The notes below the pieces were generated by a model that saw nothing but the letters and a program-made list of their open reading frames with translations, was not told the DNA's origin and made no database searches. This document shows, in pieces, positions 28,201-40,200 of a stretch of 64,000 bases of DNA; the stretch's first letter is position 1, and every line of letters starts with the position of its first letter. The translations under genes and the position numbers were made by a program. Source of the DNA: Micrasema longulum (lineage: Eukaryota; Arthropoda; Insecta; Trichoptera; Brachycentridae); assembly GCA_022494885.1 (NCBI GenBank), contig JAGVSM010004287.1, positions 159,433-223,432 of the forward strand. The letters are read 5' to 3'.

Positions 28201-31200
28201 AGAGAGAACTTGGACGTGCAGACAGTAGAATGTGCTTTCCTCACCTTTAGTTTTGTCCCTGAATACGGGCAATAGACTACAAAATTCTGTAAAAAAGGTT
28301 TTTGTATTCAAGTGCGTTTGCGTCAAATATAATGTTTTGTAGTAATTGATTTTATTGGTTACTAGTGTTATTACCAAACCAAGGTAATGCAAACATTATA
28401 TTTGATCTGCAAAATGACACCTTGGTAGGGTAATAACATAGTTGATAATCTACGAACTGCTGAGGCCTTCAAAACACCCTTCCGGTCACGGTAGGCTCAA
28501 GTCGAGTGTACTTCATAATGGCTGATTTCATTCCCCCGGGGGTCGTACGAATCCACACGACACGGTAAAATTACGCAGGTTGCGTGTATGTACGTGTGTG
28601 TGTATGCACATGTGTATGTATATGTATATATGTGTATGTGTGTATGTATATGTATACGAGAAAGTTTATATTTTATTAATCTGTGCTCTCTATTAATTTG
28701 TTAACTATTATCATATATTAGAATGTAATTGCCTAGCTTGGAACGGGGTATGTACCCTTGTTAGCTGGGCAAAATGAAAGTAAAATTGTATTTTTGATAA
28801 AAGGTGTAAATAAATAAATAAATATGCCCTGTAAATGCCTAGACTTCCATATTTCCTTCTTTTAAATGTTTTCCCTCTCTGTTGCAACAAATAAGATCTA
28901 AATAACTCCCCAGGGAGGAAATCCAGCCAGTCTGCAAAAAGTTGGACATACTTAAAACATAGTTGTTTAATTTTAACTCAAAATATTTTTTTAGTGGTAT
29001 TGATTGATTGATATCGATCGCCGGCCTCGTTGTGTAATGGTCGTCGCGTTTGCCTACCATGCAAGAAGTCTCGGGTTCGATTCCCGACATGGTTTATTTG
29101 AAATATTTATTTAAAGGGGTGTTTTCACACTAGTATATTTTATAATACCTGTACTGGGACCTGAAGCGTAAGACTGATCATCTTACCTTCCTATAACAAA
29201 ATTGATCAAGATGTGCTGCGATTGATGTACCAATCCAGTGCCCTATGAACCATTAGGTGCGGAAAGAGAATGATGATGATGGTATTGAAATAAGACGATT
29301 TAATATAGAGTAGAAAGTAAAATGTTCACGTGATAATAGAATGTCAGAAGATTTGTGGATTACGGTATTTTTTTATTTTTTTTAAAGAAATGGAAATGTT
29401 AGCTTTCTTATGATTTATCCAAATATTTCAATTTTGCTGGCCATTTTCAACGAATTGTAAATAACTCACTATTAGAACATGGAAATCAAGTTGGGGTAGA
29501 GTGGGGTTTGAACCTTGGACCTCCGGCCCGTGAGTCCGCAACACTAGCCGCGGGACCGCAACCCGATTCTGATCTGACCCCGATCTGTATATCGTCACTT
29601 TAGTGCGTGTTTGTCCAACAGACTATTTATAACGAAATGGAGTTATGTGTATGAGTTCTGAGAAAACTTATATTTATAAAATTCAAATGATTTTTTTACG
29701 AATTTTGTGTCAAGTGGTGGTCATTATTTATGCCGATTTCGTAAAAAATACATTAAAGCTCTATTCCTGGAGATATGTGTTTTGGCCGGTTGAACAAAAA
29801 CGAACTGAAGTGACGATATGTAGGTTTTCTAAATATTTCGAATTCAATTTCATTGTTTGTATTAATTCAAGTTGAATATAAAAAGTTCAGTTGTGAAAAT
29901 GATTCAATTTCTACACCATGCTACTAATTGAATATTTTAAAATAAAATAATAAACATAATTTTCGATTTCCACCATTATTCTGCCGTGCTAGTGTACCGT
30001 GAAATAGGCCAGTGTGTAGAAGGTACTTAGGGTAACCATTCGCATTATTAATGGATCGGGTAGGAAAACTTTAACCCCCACCGAGCCGAGTACAAACAAC
30101 TGATTTCTACTTTATAAACCTTGACTTACATATCATGTAAATATATAAAAAATCTTTAACACCTACTACACAAACAAACATTCAGTTGTAGTGATATTAT
30201 TTTATGTTTGGTCTTAATTGACTCAAAGTGCGTGTGTGTAGGAAAATCACCATTACCATGACACGAGTATGTAACTTTTTATTTAGATTTTCGTCAGTGA
30301 ATGTATTTTTTTTTTATTTTTACAACTTACTAGCTGAACCCGGGCACGCTTCGCTGTGGCTTTGTCTGATATTGATTATTAGGGAAGTAAATAAAAACAG
30401 TCTAGCAACTATACATTTCCTGAGAAAACACATTGCTTAATTTAATATTTTTATTTGCGTTGCTGTGACTATGCTGTAGAATATAAGGATATGAAATTGT
30501 AACTTTGACTAGAATTGATAAAATGGCAGCACTGTCTAGAACTGTCATTCAATACTTGTTAACTCTTGTGTGGCTGTGATGTCACACTAGTCGACATAGG
30601 ACACAAGATTTAATATATCTCTCTTATTTTTTTAAATGATGAATTCGTATTTTTGTAATCTTCAAATGGACGTTTTCACACCCGATTTGGAAAGTAAATT
30701 TTTTATCACTATGATAGCATATAGATGTAAATACAAAAAATATTTAACCTTGCTACGCGAAGCATGAATGTCCGCTAATTTAGCAACACATATATACAGA
30801 TACCTTATACAAGACAAAGCACGAAGAGAGAAGTCATAACTAGGAAGACTGAGACACTGTTCTGCGGTGGGTGTCATCTAAAACAGATTTAGTCTTCAGT
30901 TGGTTAATGACAATGATGGGGGACGCACGCGCGTAACATGAGCGGCGTATTTGTGATTTTCAATTTGTTTTGCTATAACAGGGTTAAATTATATGTTTTA
31001 TTCCCATAAATTATGGAAAAGGAGTTATTAAACAGTAGTCTCCATGTTTTCCATTTTTTTCAAATGTCTGAACTTTAGAATATTCCGTCTTTTACTAATG
31101 GTAACACGATGTTACATCACCGCGCGCAAAGGGATTATTTACCACAGTCTTTTAAGAGTTAACTCTGACAAATTAGGAGTCAATTTAAAACGCACAGAAT

Positions 31201-34200
31201 GTCCCGTTTCCGTTAGAACTTCCAAATATTTTTTTAAAATTTTTTTATTATTTATTTATACTTTTACAATGTTTGTATTCTTTTTTTATACATGATAATG
31301 TTCCCTCACTGGGGTGTCCCGTGCCGAGGGAAATATTTTACAATAAATTGAAACATGCCTTAAATTAGTTATTGTATAATAATTTAGAAACACTATTCTG
31401 CTAAAATGCAATCTTTCGGAAAAAAATAAGTCAATCCATCGATTACTTTCCGAGATTTGCGGCAACAAACATACGGAACCTAAATTTTTATAATATAAAT
31501 AGGTAAAAGTTATTCCCACGTATCGGATATATTTAGTACAGGGTATTGTTACTATAGAATAAACCTTTTAAACTTTTTCTAAGATATTATTTGAATCAGT
31601 ACTTTATGATTTTCTTATTACATTAATACTTTAAAACATTTTATTACTTAATTAGATTTTTAATTGATTTAAACTTCTGCTGAATATATATTTTTTGAGT
31701 TTAATTTTTTTGTTTTCCAATTTTGGGCAAAAAGTAGTGTGTTTTAAAAAAAATAATTTGCACTTAATATGTTTATACCATTAGTTTTGTAAAAGGCAAT
31801 TTAGCCGGCTAAATTGATAAATATTAAATTACTCTGCAAGGCCTACTACATACAGGCCATGGCGCGCCACGGATTTTTAAGTGTCACGTGACCAAGTCAG
31901 TGCTTCGAGAAAGTGCTGTTCTGTAGGACCGGCACCGGCCGGCGTTCTACGATCTACATTATCTCTGGCGCGACCGTTTGCATATGGCGTCGTTTGTTGT
32001 TGTTGTTGACTGTTATTGATATTTTGTGTTGTTTTACCGCATTTATATAATAAACAAAGTTATTAGTGTGATTTAAACAGTGAAGTTTACTTGGAAAATA
32101 AATTGGTAAGTAAATTTTGCATTTATATTGCGAAGTTAATGTTTAAATAAGTTCGAATTTTATTTGACGTTTCAAACATTCAACAGATTTCAATGAAACG
32201 TTCATACTTTGTAACCGATATAGAACTTTCTTCTGGTTTATATTTAATTTTCCAATGTATTTATGTTACCCATAAGTACATATACACGTCTTTTATTCAT
32301 AACGTTAGTTAATATTTTCAATAACATCAATGTTCCATATTTGAGGTTATTTGTCACTTGAATATGGCTTGCCTACGAGAGATGATTTTAATTTAAATTT
32401 CTGCTTGTTATCTTTATCCCTACCTAGTGGCGCATAATGCACTGTATTATATCGATACGGTGTAATCTCGGCCATTAATTACAAGAAGCCTCGCGATTCA
32501 GGGTAACATATTAAATTATTATAGTAAAAATGTACTGTTTATGTTAGATTGTCAAAGTAAGACCCAATTAAGCATTGTAAAATTCCTATGCCTTATTTTG
32601 TTGTTGTTTTATTACAGGTTATTCACAAGATGGGAAGGTGTTGCAGTGTTATTGGCTGTAAATCCAACTACCGCTCACAAGGTGGAAGTGTATCCACATT
32701 TGCTCTTCCGAAAAATGATGCTCTACGGAAAAAATGGCTTCGTCGAATTCCAACGGATTTATCTGGAATAAAAAATCCGTATATTTGCATCAAACATTTT
32801 GACGAATCCAAAATCATACGAAGCGATAAGTGCACAGTACGTGGGGAAGTTATAGATGTGGCTCGCAAAATTCCCAAGCTTTCTGAGGGTACCGTTCCTA
32901 CGATATTTCCAAACGCTCCTAAGTATCTGTCTACCGCCCCCCAAGTGTCCAGGAGACTCGCCGATGTGGAGGCATCCCGGATGGAGGCTGCTCTCAAAAA
33001 TAGCCTCGACGATTTTAAGAAGCACAGTGCAGCGAAGACTATAAAATCTTTGGATGATCTAAAAAAAAACTTTTCCTCCAGGAAGATGTCAAATGAAATC
33101 AAACCAGAATGGGTTACGACTGAGACAGTGTTACACAAAGTTTTATGTTTAATGGATTCAAATGATACGCCTTGTGTTTTAGGGGCTATTAAAGTGATGA
33201 GTGATTTGCAAGTACATTTATATTTACATAATAAGTTAGTAAGTAAGAGTCGACATCCAAAAAACATTAATTTAATTAGAAATATATACGATTTGAGTGA
33301 ATTGATAAATTTTATAGAGTCTTCTATCAATAACCATGCCATCATTGCTGTCGATTTAAATGATGTTCTAATTATGTTGCAAAGACACTTCCCGGATGCT
33401 GATCCGGGAATAACGTTCATTATAGAACAAATAAACTATGCCGCGACCCTTAAAAATCTCCGCCGGTACAGTGGGAACACTTTGATATTTGCAGCAAGTA
33501 TGTTTGTACATTCTTCGGCCATGTATCACATGTTATACAATAGTCAATATTTGTGCATTCCACACCCTAGAAATATTAAGAAATTGATTGCAAAATTTAG
33601 TTTATTTGATCACGATGTAAAGGGTAGTGTAGAATATTTAAAAACAAAAAAGCAATTCTTAAAAAAAGAAGAACTTCTTGTTAATTTACAATTAGATGAA
33701 ATTTATATAAGTCCTCAACTGAATTTTAAAGGGGGTAATTTATATGGAAGCAGTAATACTGATCCATCAAAAATTGCCAAAACTGCTCAAGTATTTATGG
33801 TATCGAGCATTTTGTCAAAATAGAAAGATGTCGTTAGTATAGTGCCAGTAAATAATTTGACAGCCGAACAACTAAAGTCGATGATAATTAATGTTATAAA
33901 GGAGGTTGAAGATATTGGTTTTAAAATAATATCTTTAATTTCTGATAATAATGCCATAAATAGGAAGGCATTTGAATTGTTCCAACCGAATAAAATATTA
34001 CTCCCCAGTGTACCTCACCCGATAGATAACAGTAGAACATTATTTTTTATTTTTGATCCTGTTCATATAATCAAGTGCGTTCGTAACAATTGGATATGTA
34101 AGAAGGGTGATAATTGTGTAATGAAATTTCCTGATATTGATGATTTTAACGGAACGTTGGAAGCTCAATTTCAACATTTGCGTTTAGTCTACGAACTAGA

Positions 34201-37200
34201 GAAAAGGTCACTTGTTAAATTTGGACACATGTTATCATACAAAGCACTGTATCCTAGCAGTATTCAAAAACAAAATGTGTCTTTGGCATTAAAAGTTTTT
34301 AATGAAAAAACTATTGCAGGGTTAAAGTGTGTTGCGCTTAAAAATCCTGAAACCTTTTTAGACTCTGAGGGTACATTAACTTTTTTAAATATATTTTGTA
34401 GATGGTGGAAAATTATCAACGTACATAGCGCATTTGAAGGAAAGCGCTTTAACGATCCGCACAGGGAGCCCATGAGGGAAGAAAGTTGTGATAACATAAA
34501 CTTCTTACAAAACATGTCCAGATGGTTAAAGAATTGGAGGGTTGCAATTCCTGTTAGTAATTCTTTAAGTGCGCAAACATTTCAATCTCTTATCACCACT
34601 TTAGATTCATTCTTATTATTAATTCCATATATGTTCTCCATGTACAAAATAGATTACCTCCTACTGGGCAAGTTCCAGAATGATGATCTGGAAGCAAGAT
34701 TCGGGTGTTATAGGCAAATGAGTGGAGCTAATTATTACATTAGCTATATTCAAGTCTTGGAAAGCGAAAGGAAACTTCGCTTTAAAAGCAGCATTATATT
34801 AGTATGTAATGGAAATAATATTCCATTAAAGACACTTCTTCCTGAAGTAACTGCATCCACGAATAATGTATCTGTGGATTTAACTATTTATAATGATGTA
34901 ATATATTCTGAATTTTGTTTAGGTAATATTCCTGAGAATTTGATGCCAATTATTACATATATTGCTGGCTATAATGTTAGAAGAGAATTGAGAATAAAAA
35001 AATGTGATATATGTGTAGCGTGGCTTCAGTCATTAGATAAGGAGGTAGAAGTTGAAAATGTTCCCAAAGAGTTGATTTTGGAATTAGATAGAGGAAAGTT
35101 AATATTACCGACTGAGAGTCCCGTTGTTGCCACAGCATTGGTATGGTTTAGTTTGCAAAAAATTTTGGATTCTTGTCCTGATATTTTTATTAGTGGCCAG
35201 AATCAACTCTACATTTTGAATAAGATATGTGTTTCCAAATTAAATGATTATTTTTTACTTCAGGATGATTTTTTAAATCAATGTACTTGTAAAAAATCTT
35301 TGCAAATAATATTAGAAAACATTTGCCATAGAACCTGTAAAATCCTCTTAAGTAACTTAGCAAAAAACAAAAATGATGAACTTGCTGTAAAAAGTTGTAC
35401 CGGATCAGGTAGGAAAGTACAAAAATTTAATTAGTTATATCTTATCTAGTACATACCATCAATTCTCTTAACTTTCTTGTGTTAAACTTAATATCATGCT
35501 TTGATGTTCGGGTACATTATTAGCAATATTGAATTTTGTGGATTCTATATAATTGTCTTAGTATTTGGTTGTGAATATAAATGAATTTATTGTTTGTTAT
35601 GAAATGTTCTTTGGATATCAACTCTTTACTTTTATAGCCAAAAGCCCCTAGAACAACAAACTTTCCTTCCAATGCAATATGTATTGAACAATTTTTCATT
35701 CTGCTTTTATAATTTTCATAATGTTTATTGGTGAATTATGAATGAACATGCTTTTTTAAATTTTTATTATAAAATGTTTTTTAAATGCTGACTCTTCACT
35801 TTAATAGCACCCAAAAGACAACACATTTTTCTTAAAATGCACCATTCATAATTTTCAATTCTTCATTTGTGTACACTGTTTTTACAATTGTGAATATCAA
35901 TGAATATACTTTCTAAAATATTTTTTCATCTGATATCTTGTGATGCTTAAACTATTTATATATATTGAATTAGAAATGTGTGTATTCTTTAATTCTTTTC
36001 ACCACAAAATGTTATTTTACAAATTTAGCTTTGAAATTTGTACATTCTATTTAAATAATTGTCATTCTATATGTGTTTGTTTTTAAAAATGATAAATGTG
36101 TTTTTTTTTTATTTAGTTAAATTTAATAAATTATCTGCTGATTATTTTTTTCATCTGTTCAAGTTCAAATTGCGCTTCCAATGTCTCAATTTCAACATAA
36201 ATTAATGTAAGGAATTGATTAAAAACGATTATTTCCTAGATAATGTTATACATTATTTGTCTATTTTTGTTTAATTTGATAGTAAAATTAAATTTTGCTG
36301 TAAATTATGTGTTTCCATTATTATTACGGATATACTTAACTGTGTTTTGTTGAATAAAGAATGGCTATTTATAAAATATTTTCATTTATTTCTTTACCTT
36401 TACCCTTTTACAATGTGTCAATTTTAATAATTTAAACATCTTCAGCGTCGTAAAACTTTTTCATACGGTGAAAATCGACTCGCACATTGCGTACCGAATA
36501 CTAGAATACAACGGCACTGACTTCGTAATTCGGCGACCGCGCGCCTAGGCCTGTATGTAGTAGGCCTTGTTACTCTGAGTGTGACGTCTCAAGCTCTCTT
36601 CTCAGGCAGTTCTGCCGATTAGTTCGTTGACGGTAAGTAAACCGGAAATGTTCCACAACTTTCTTATCATTGATTTATATGACGAAGTGAAATAGTAAAT
36701 AAATGCGAGCCCATGAAAATGATGTTTCATCTTATCTTATGTCTCTACAGCCCTTGAAACTCATAATAATCTGTATCTTAAGAGGATAAAACACATGAGT
36801 CTAAGCTATTCTATATGTGAATAAACCAAGTCTAATTCGTACCAAAAATGTTTTTTTAAGTTAAATTAACAACCAGGGCCCCGATTACAATGGGAAGTTA
36901 ACATTTATTTTCAATTTTATCTACAAAGTAAAATTAAGTTTTCTGTATATAAAAGCAGAATATGTATACGTTTTTTTCTTCTAAATATGTTTAGTTATAG
37001 GTTACCGAAGAAGATACTTTAAATATTAATGCAAATATATTCATTTTCGTTCACAAATATTGTTTTTTTTTATAGACAGTCGAAGACAACTCTGTGAACT
37101 TCCCATTAGGATCGGGGCCCAGAGCAGCTCAAAACTCCACCAGGAAGAGCAATTAATAATTTTTCAAAATCTGAGAAGATGTACGATCTTAACTTATTTA

Positions 37201-40200
37201 ACGACTCAGCTCTCCGCTATAAACGGAAGTTGAGGGTCCAAACGCCTGTAAACAGACTGTAAATCCGCCCTGGGGAACTCAAAACATTGTTGATTAAACT
37301 AACTGGTTTAAGAAGAAGTGGTGACGCGAGAGAGCGGCGCAAAAGTTAATTCCTCGATAGCTTAGAGAGCGCATGAACAGATCTAAGATGGTCCAACAAG
37401 GTCAGCCAACACACACGTTATTAAGAACGTTTACTGCCTCTTAATATACAATGGAAATCGACTCACCTGTGTTGAAGTGTTCCCCCTTGCTCCACCAGAT
37501 ATTAATGCGAGAATGATACGGATGTAAGGTTCTTTCTTATTCTGCTTTGTGCATCAGTTTTTTTAGATATTGGATTCGGTGATGATAATAATGCTGACAC
37601 TTAAGCGCTAACTTCCTATAGCAAGATAGCGGTACGAATATTATTTGTTGTTTGTTTTTATAGTGCGGATCACAGAAGACATCATTTGTTTGAAGAAAAA
37701 ATACAGCTGTCAGTTTTATTTGAAAATGGAATTTGTGAATTGTTGCAATGCGGTAGGTACTGCCTGGCTGCTCAGGTTCCTACTTCTTAAGGAAAAGCCT
37801 ATAACCAAAATATATAAATGGCAGTAAACATTCACGCGTAACCAAACAGTATAAAAATTAATAATAGACAGAATGATGAATATTACACAGTGTGTAAGGT
37901 GGCCACTTAAACCAGCCAATGTCATGTTATAAGCCCTGTAAAAGCCTAGACTTAAAAATTTCCTTCTCTAAAACGTTTTTCATCTCTGTTGCAACGAATT
38001 TACAAATTCGATGATAAAATAATGCCGACAGAGGAAAACGGGAAGAAGACTTTGTTTTTTATTTATAAATTGATTTGCTGAAAGATGAAAGGGTAGATAA
38101 AACAATACATAAGTGGTATAATAATGAACGTGTTACATAAGTGAGTTATGGGAGATTAGTTTGGCCCAAATTACTCCAGTAACGTTTATCGTACATAATA
38201 CATGTATCGCTCTGTGTGTTTACGCACGTTTTACAAATAATGGACGAATAAAACTGTTTGTAAAACGTAGTTCCACTTGCCCTAAATTGTTAGTTGAATC
38301 ATGCGTGAATATCTAATCGTTAATATCATAATCCTTCGCTAAGACGAGTACGTAAATAACCAAAACTACGCATTTCACAAGGAAAGAGGAAATGCGGTGG
38401 CAGAAAAATTATTAGTTACGCTATCGGTTTTCTTACTATTTGAGAATCAACTGCTCTTAAAGAGCGTACGTTTTGATTCTTGAATCTGGTATTTTGATAT
38501 TTAAATCCTGGCAATACTCTTTAACATATTTTGTTGTGGCAATGCTGATAAGTGGAATAAAAATAATTTTTAAAAAAAGGTAAAAATCCTTATGGACTTC
38601 ATCTTTAGAAAGTCAATTTATTTATTTGATTTATTTATACTTTTACATTGTTTGTATTCTTTTTTTATACAGAATAATGTTCCCTCACTGGGGTGTCCCG
38701 TGCCGAAGGAAACATTTTACAAAATGTGAAACATGCCTAAGATTAGCTATTGAACAAAGTTAACATAATAATAACAATAAAAAAAAACGTTATTAATCCA
38801 ATTAACCTAATTATCATTAACAGAATAAACAATAAAAAACTAAAATAATCATAAAAAACATAACCAATTTATATAGACCAATAGAACAAATTTCAAAAAC
38901 AGTACACACATTTTACCTATTTGGCTTGATCCACTCATCGATCCGTGCGCAACCCACCTCCACTATCCATATCTTAATAGCAATTTGATACTGTGAGAAC
39001 TTACTAATTGTCCATATGGATAATGGAAGTAGATTGTACACTTTTACTATGATTCCAATTCCACTAGATCGAGGAATATTTATCTTCCCCTTCTAAAAAC
39101 TCTGCGACCTAGAGTATGCCGATAATACGGTTATAATTTCAAATTACTGCGGATTTTTCAAAGTTTTGTTTTTCTAAAATTACTCCGCGTATGATGTCTC
39201 AAGTTCTCGTCCGCTTGTTTTCGGCCAGTTCTGCCAATTGGTCCGTTGACGCTAAGTAAACCGGAAATCTTCTTCAACTCTCTTATCGACGGTTGGTTCA
39301 TATGAACTAGTGACGTCGTCCAAAGTAATTTGTTTTTATAAAAAAAATAATTTTGTGTATTTTCTAGAAACTTTGCCTAATTTTTACCGCGCGTAAGAAA
39401 ACATTTTTGTATCCAATTTCCCGTAGAGCTGAAGTTCCTCATCATATATTTTTATCTCAAAAACGTTTTCCCTCTCTGTAGCAGTAGGTTCATTATTTTG
39501 GTCTTTTTTATTTGATTTAATATCTTGTTTTGTAGAACTCTGACCTTCCATTTTATGATAATTTCTTTGTTACTTTCTACAGTTTTTCCCGATAAGGAAA
39601 TTTCGTGACTTTTGTCGTGCGGTTTTTTCACGTTTTTTTAGTTACACAATTTCAGTTATACAATATTCATTTATTATTTAAGAATGTATTTTTAGTAAAT
39701 TTTCCGATTTTTCTCGACCTAAGCCTAGTTAACATTTTTTTACAAATTTATTAAATTGAATCCGGGTCATGGTTTTGCAATGTTTGGGTAACATATTGAA
39801 TATTTTGGGGGCCAGAAACCTGAAATTTCTTTGCCCGAATTCAGAGTTTGTGATAGACCCCATGACCCATCCGCTAGTTTGACTTCTGGTAGTGTGGGAG
39901 TGTTCCTTTTGGGATTTGGTAGAATAATTTGCTTTCACAAACATTATTATTCTAAAAATATATAATTGCCTTATATCTAAGAACTCAAATTCCTCGAATA
40001 ACTTGATGCTGGGGTACCTCAAGGGCTTTTTAAAAAAATATTTATGGTTTCTTGTTTTGAGTATTTTTTATGTGGTAGTGTTGCGATCTTCTCGTATTGT
40101 GAATGTGCTATCATTTTTTATATGTCTTTGTGTTATTTTGTGGATTAATTAATTTATTTATTCATTCATATTTTTTTCCATTATAAACTATGATTAATAA

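Larger units (their letters stand above)
31837..36569 (+). mobile_element. Complete P-element-family transposon (4733 bp)
   Basis: The ends are 31-bp inverted repeats starting CAAGGCCTACTACATACAGG, identical except at two adjacent positions. They are flanked by a perfect 8-bp duplication TTACTCTG. A 10-bp inverted subterminal repeat AAGTCAGTGC lies 58 bp from the left end and 47 bp from the right. Inside is a spliced THAP transposase gene. Family knowledge: Drosophila P elements also have 31-bp terminal repeats, internal inverted repeats and 8-bp duplications. It sits in the largest kinesin intron, antisense to the kinesin, immediately after a LINE 3' end. Confidence 0.95.

Noticed and set aside
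32668..33420. 250-codon minus-strand open frame
   Set aside because: Antisense shadow of the P-element transposase; it has no family motif.
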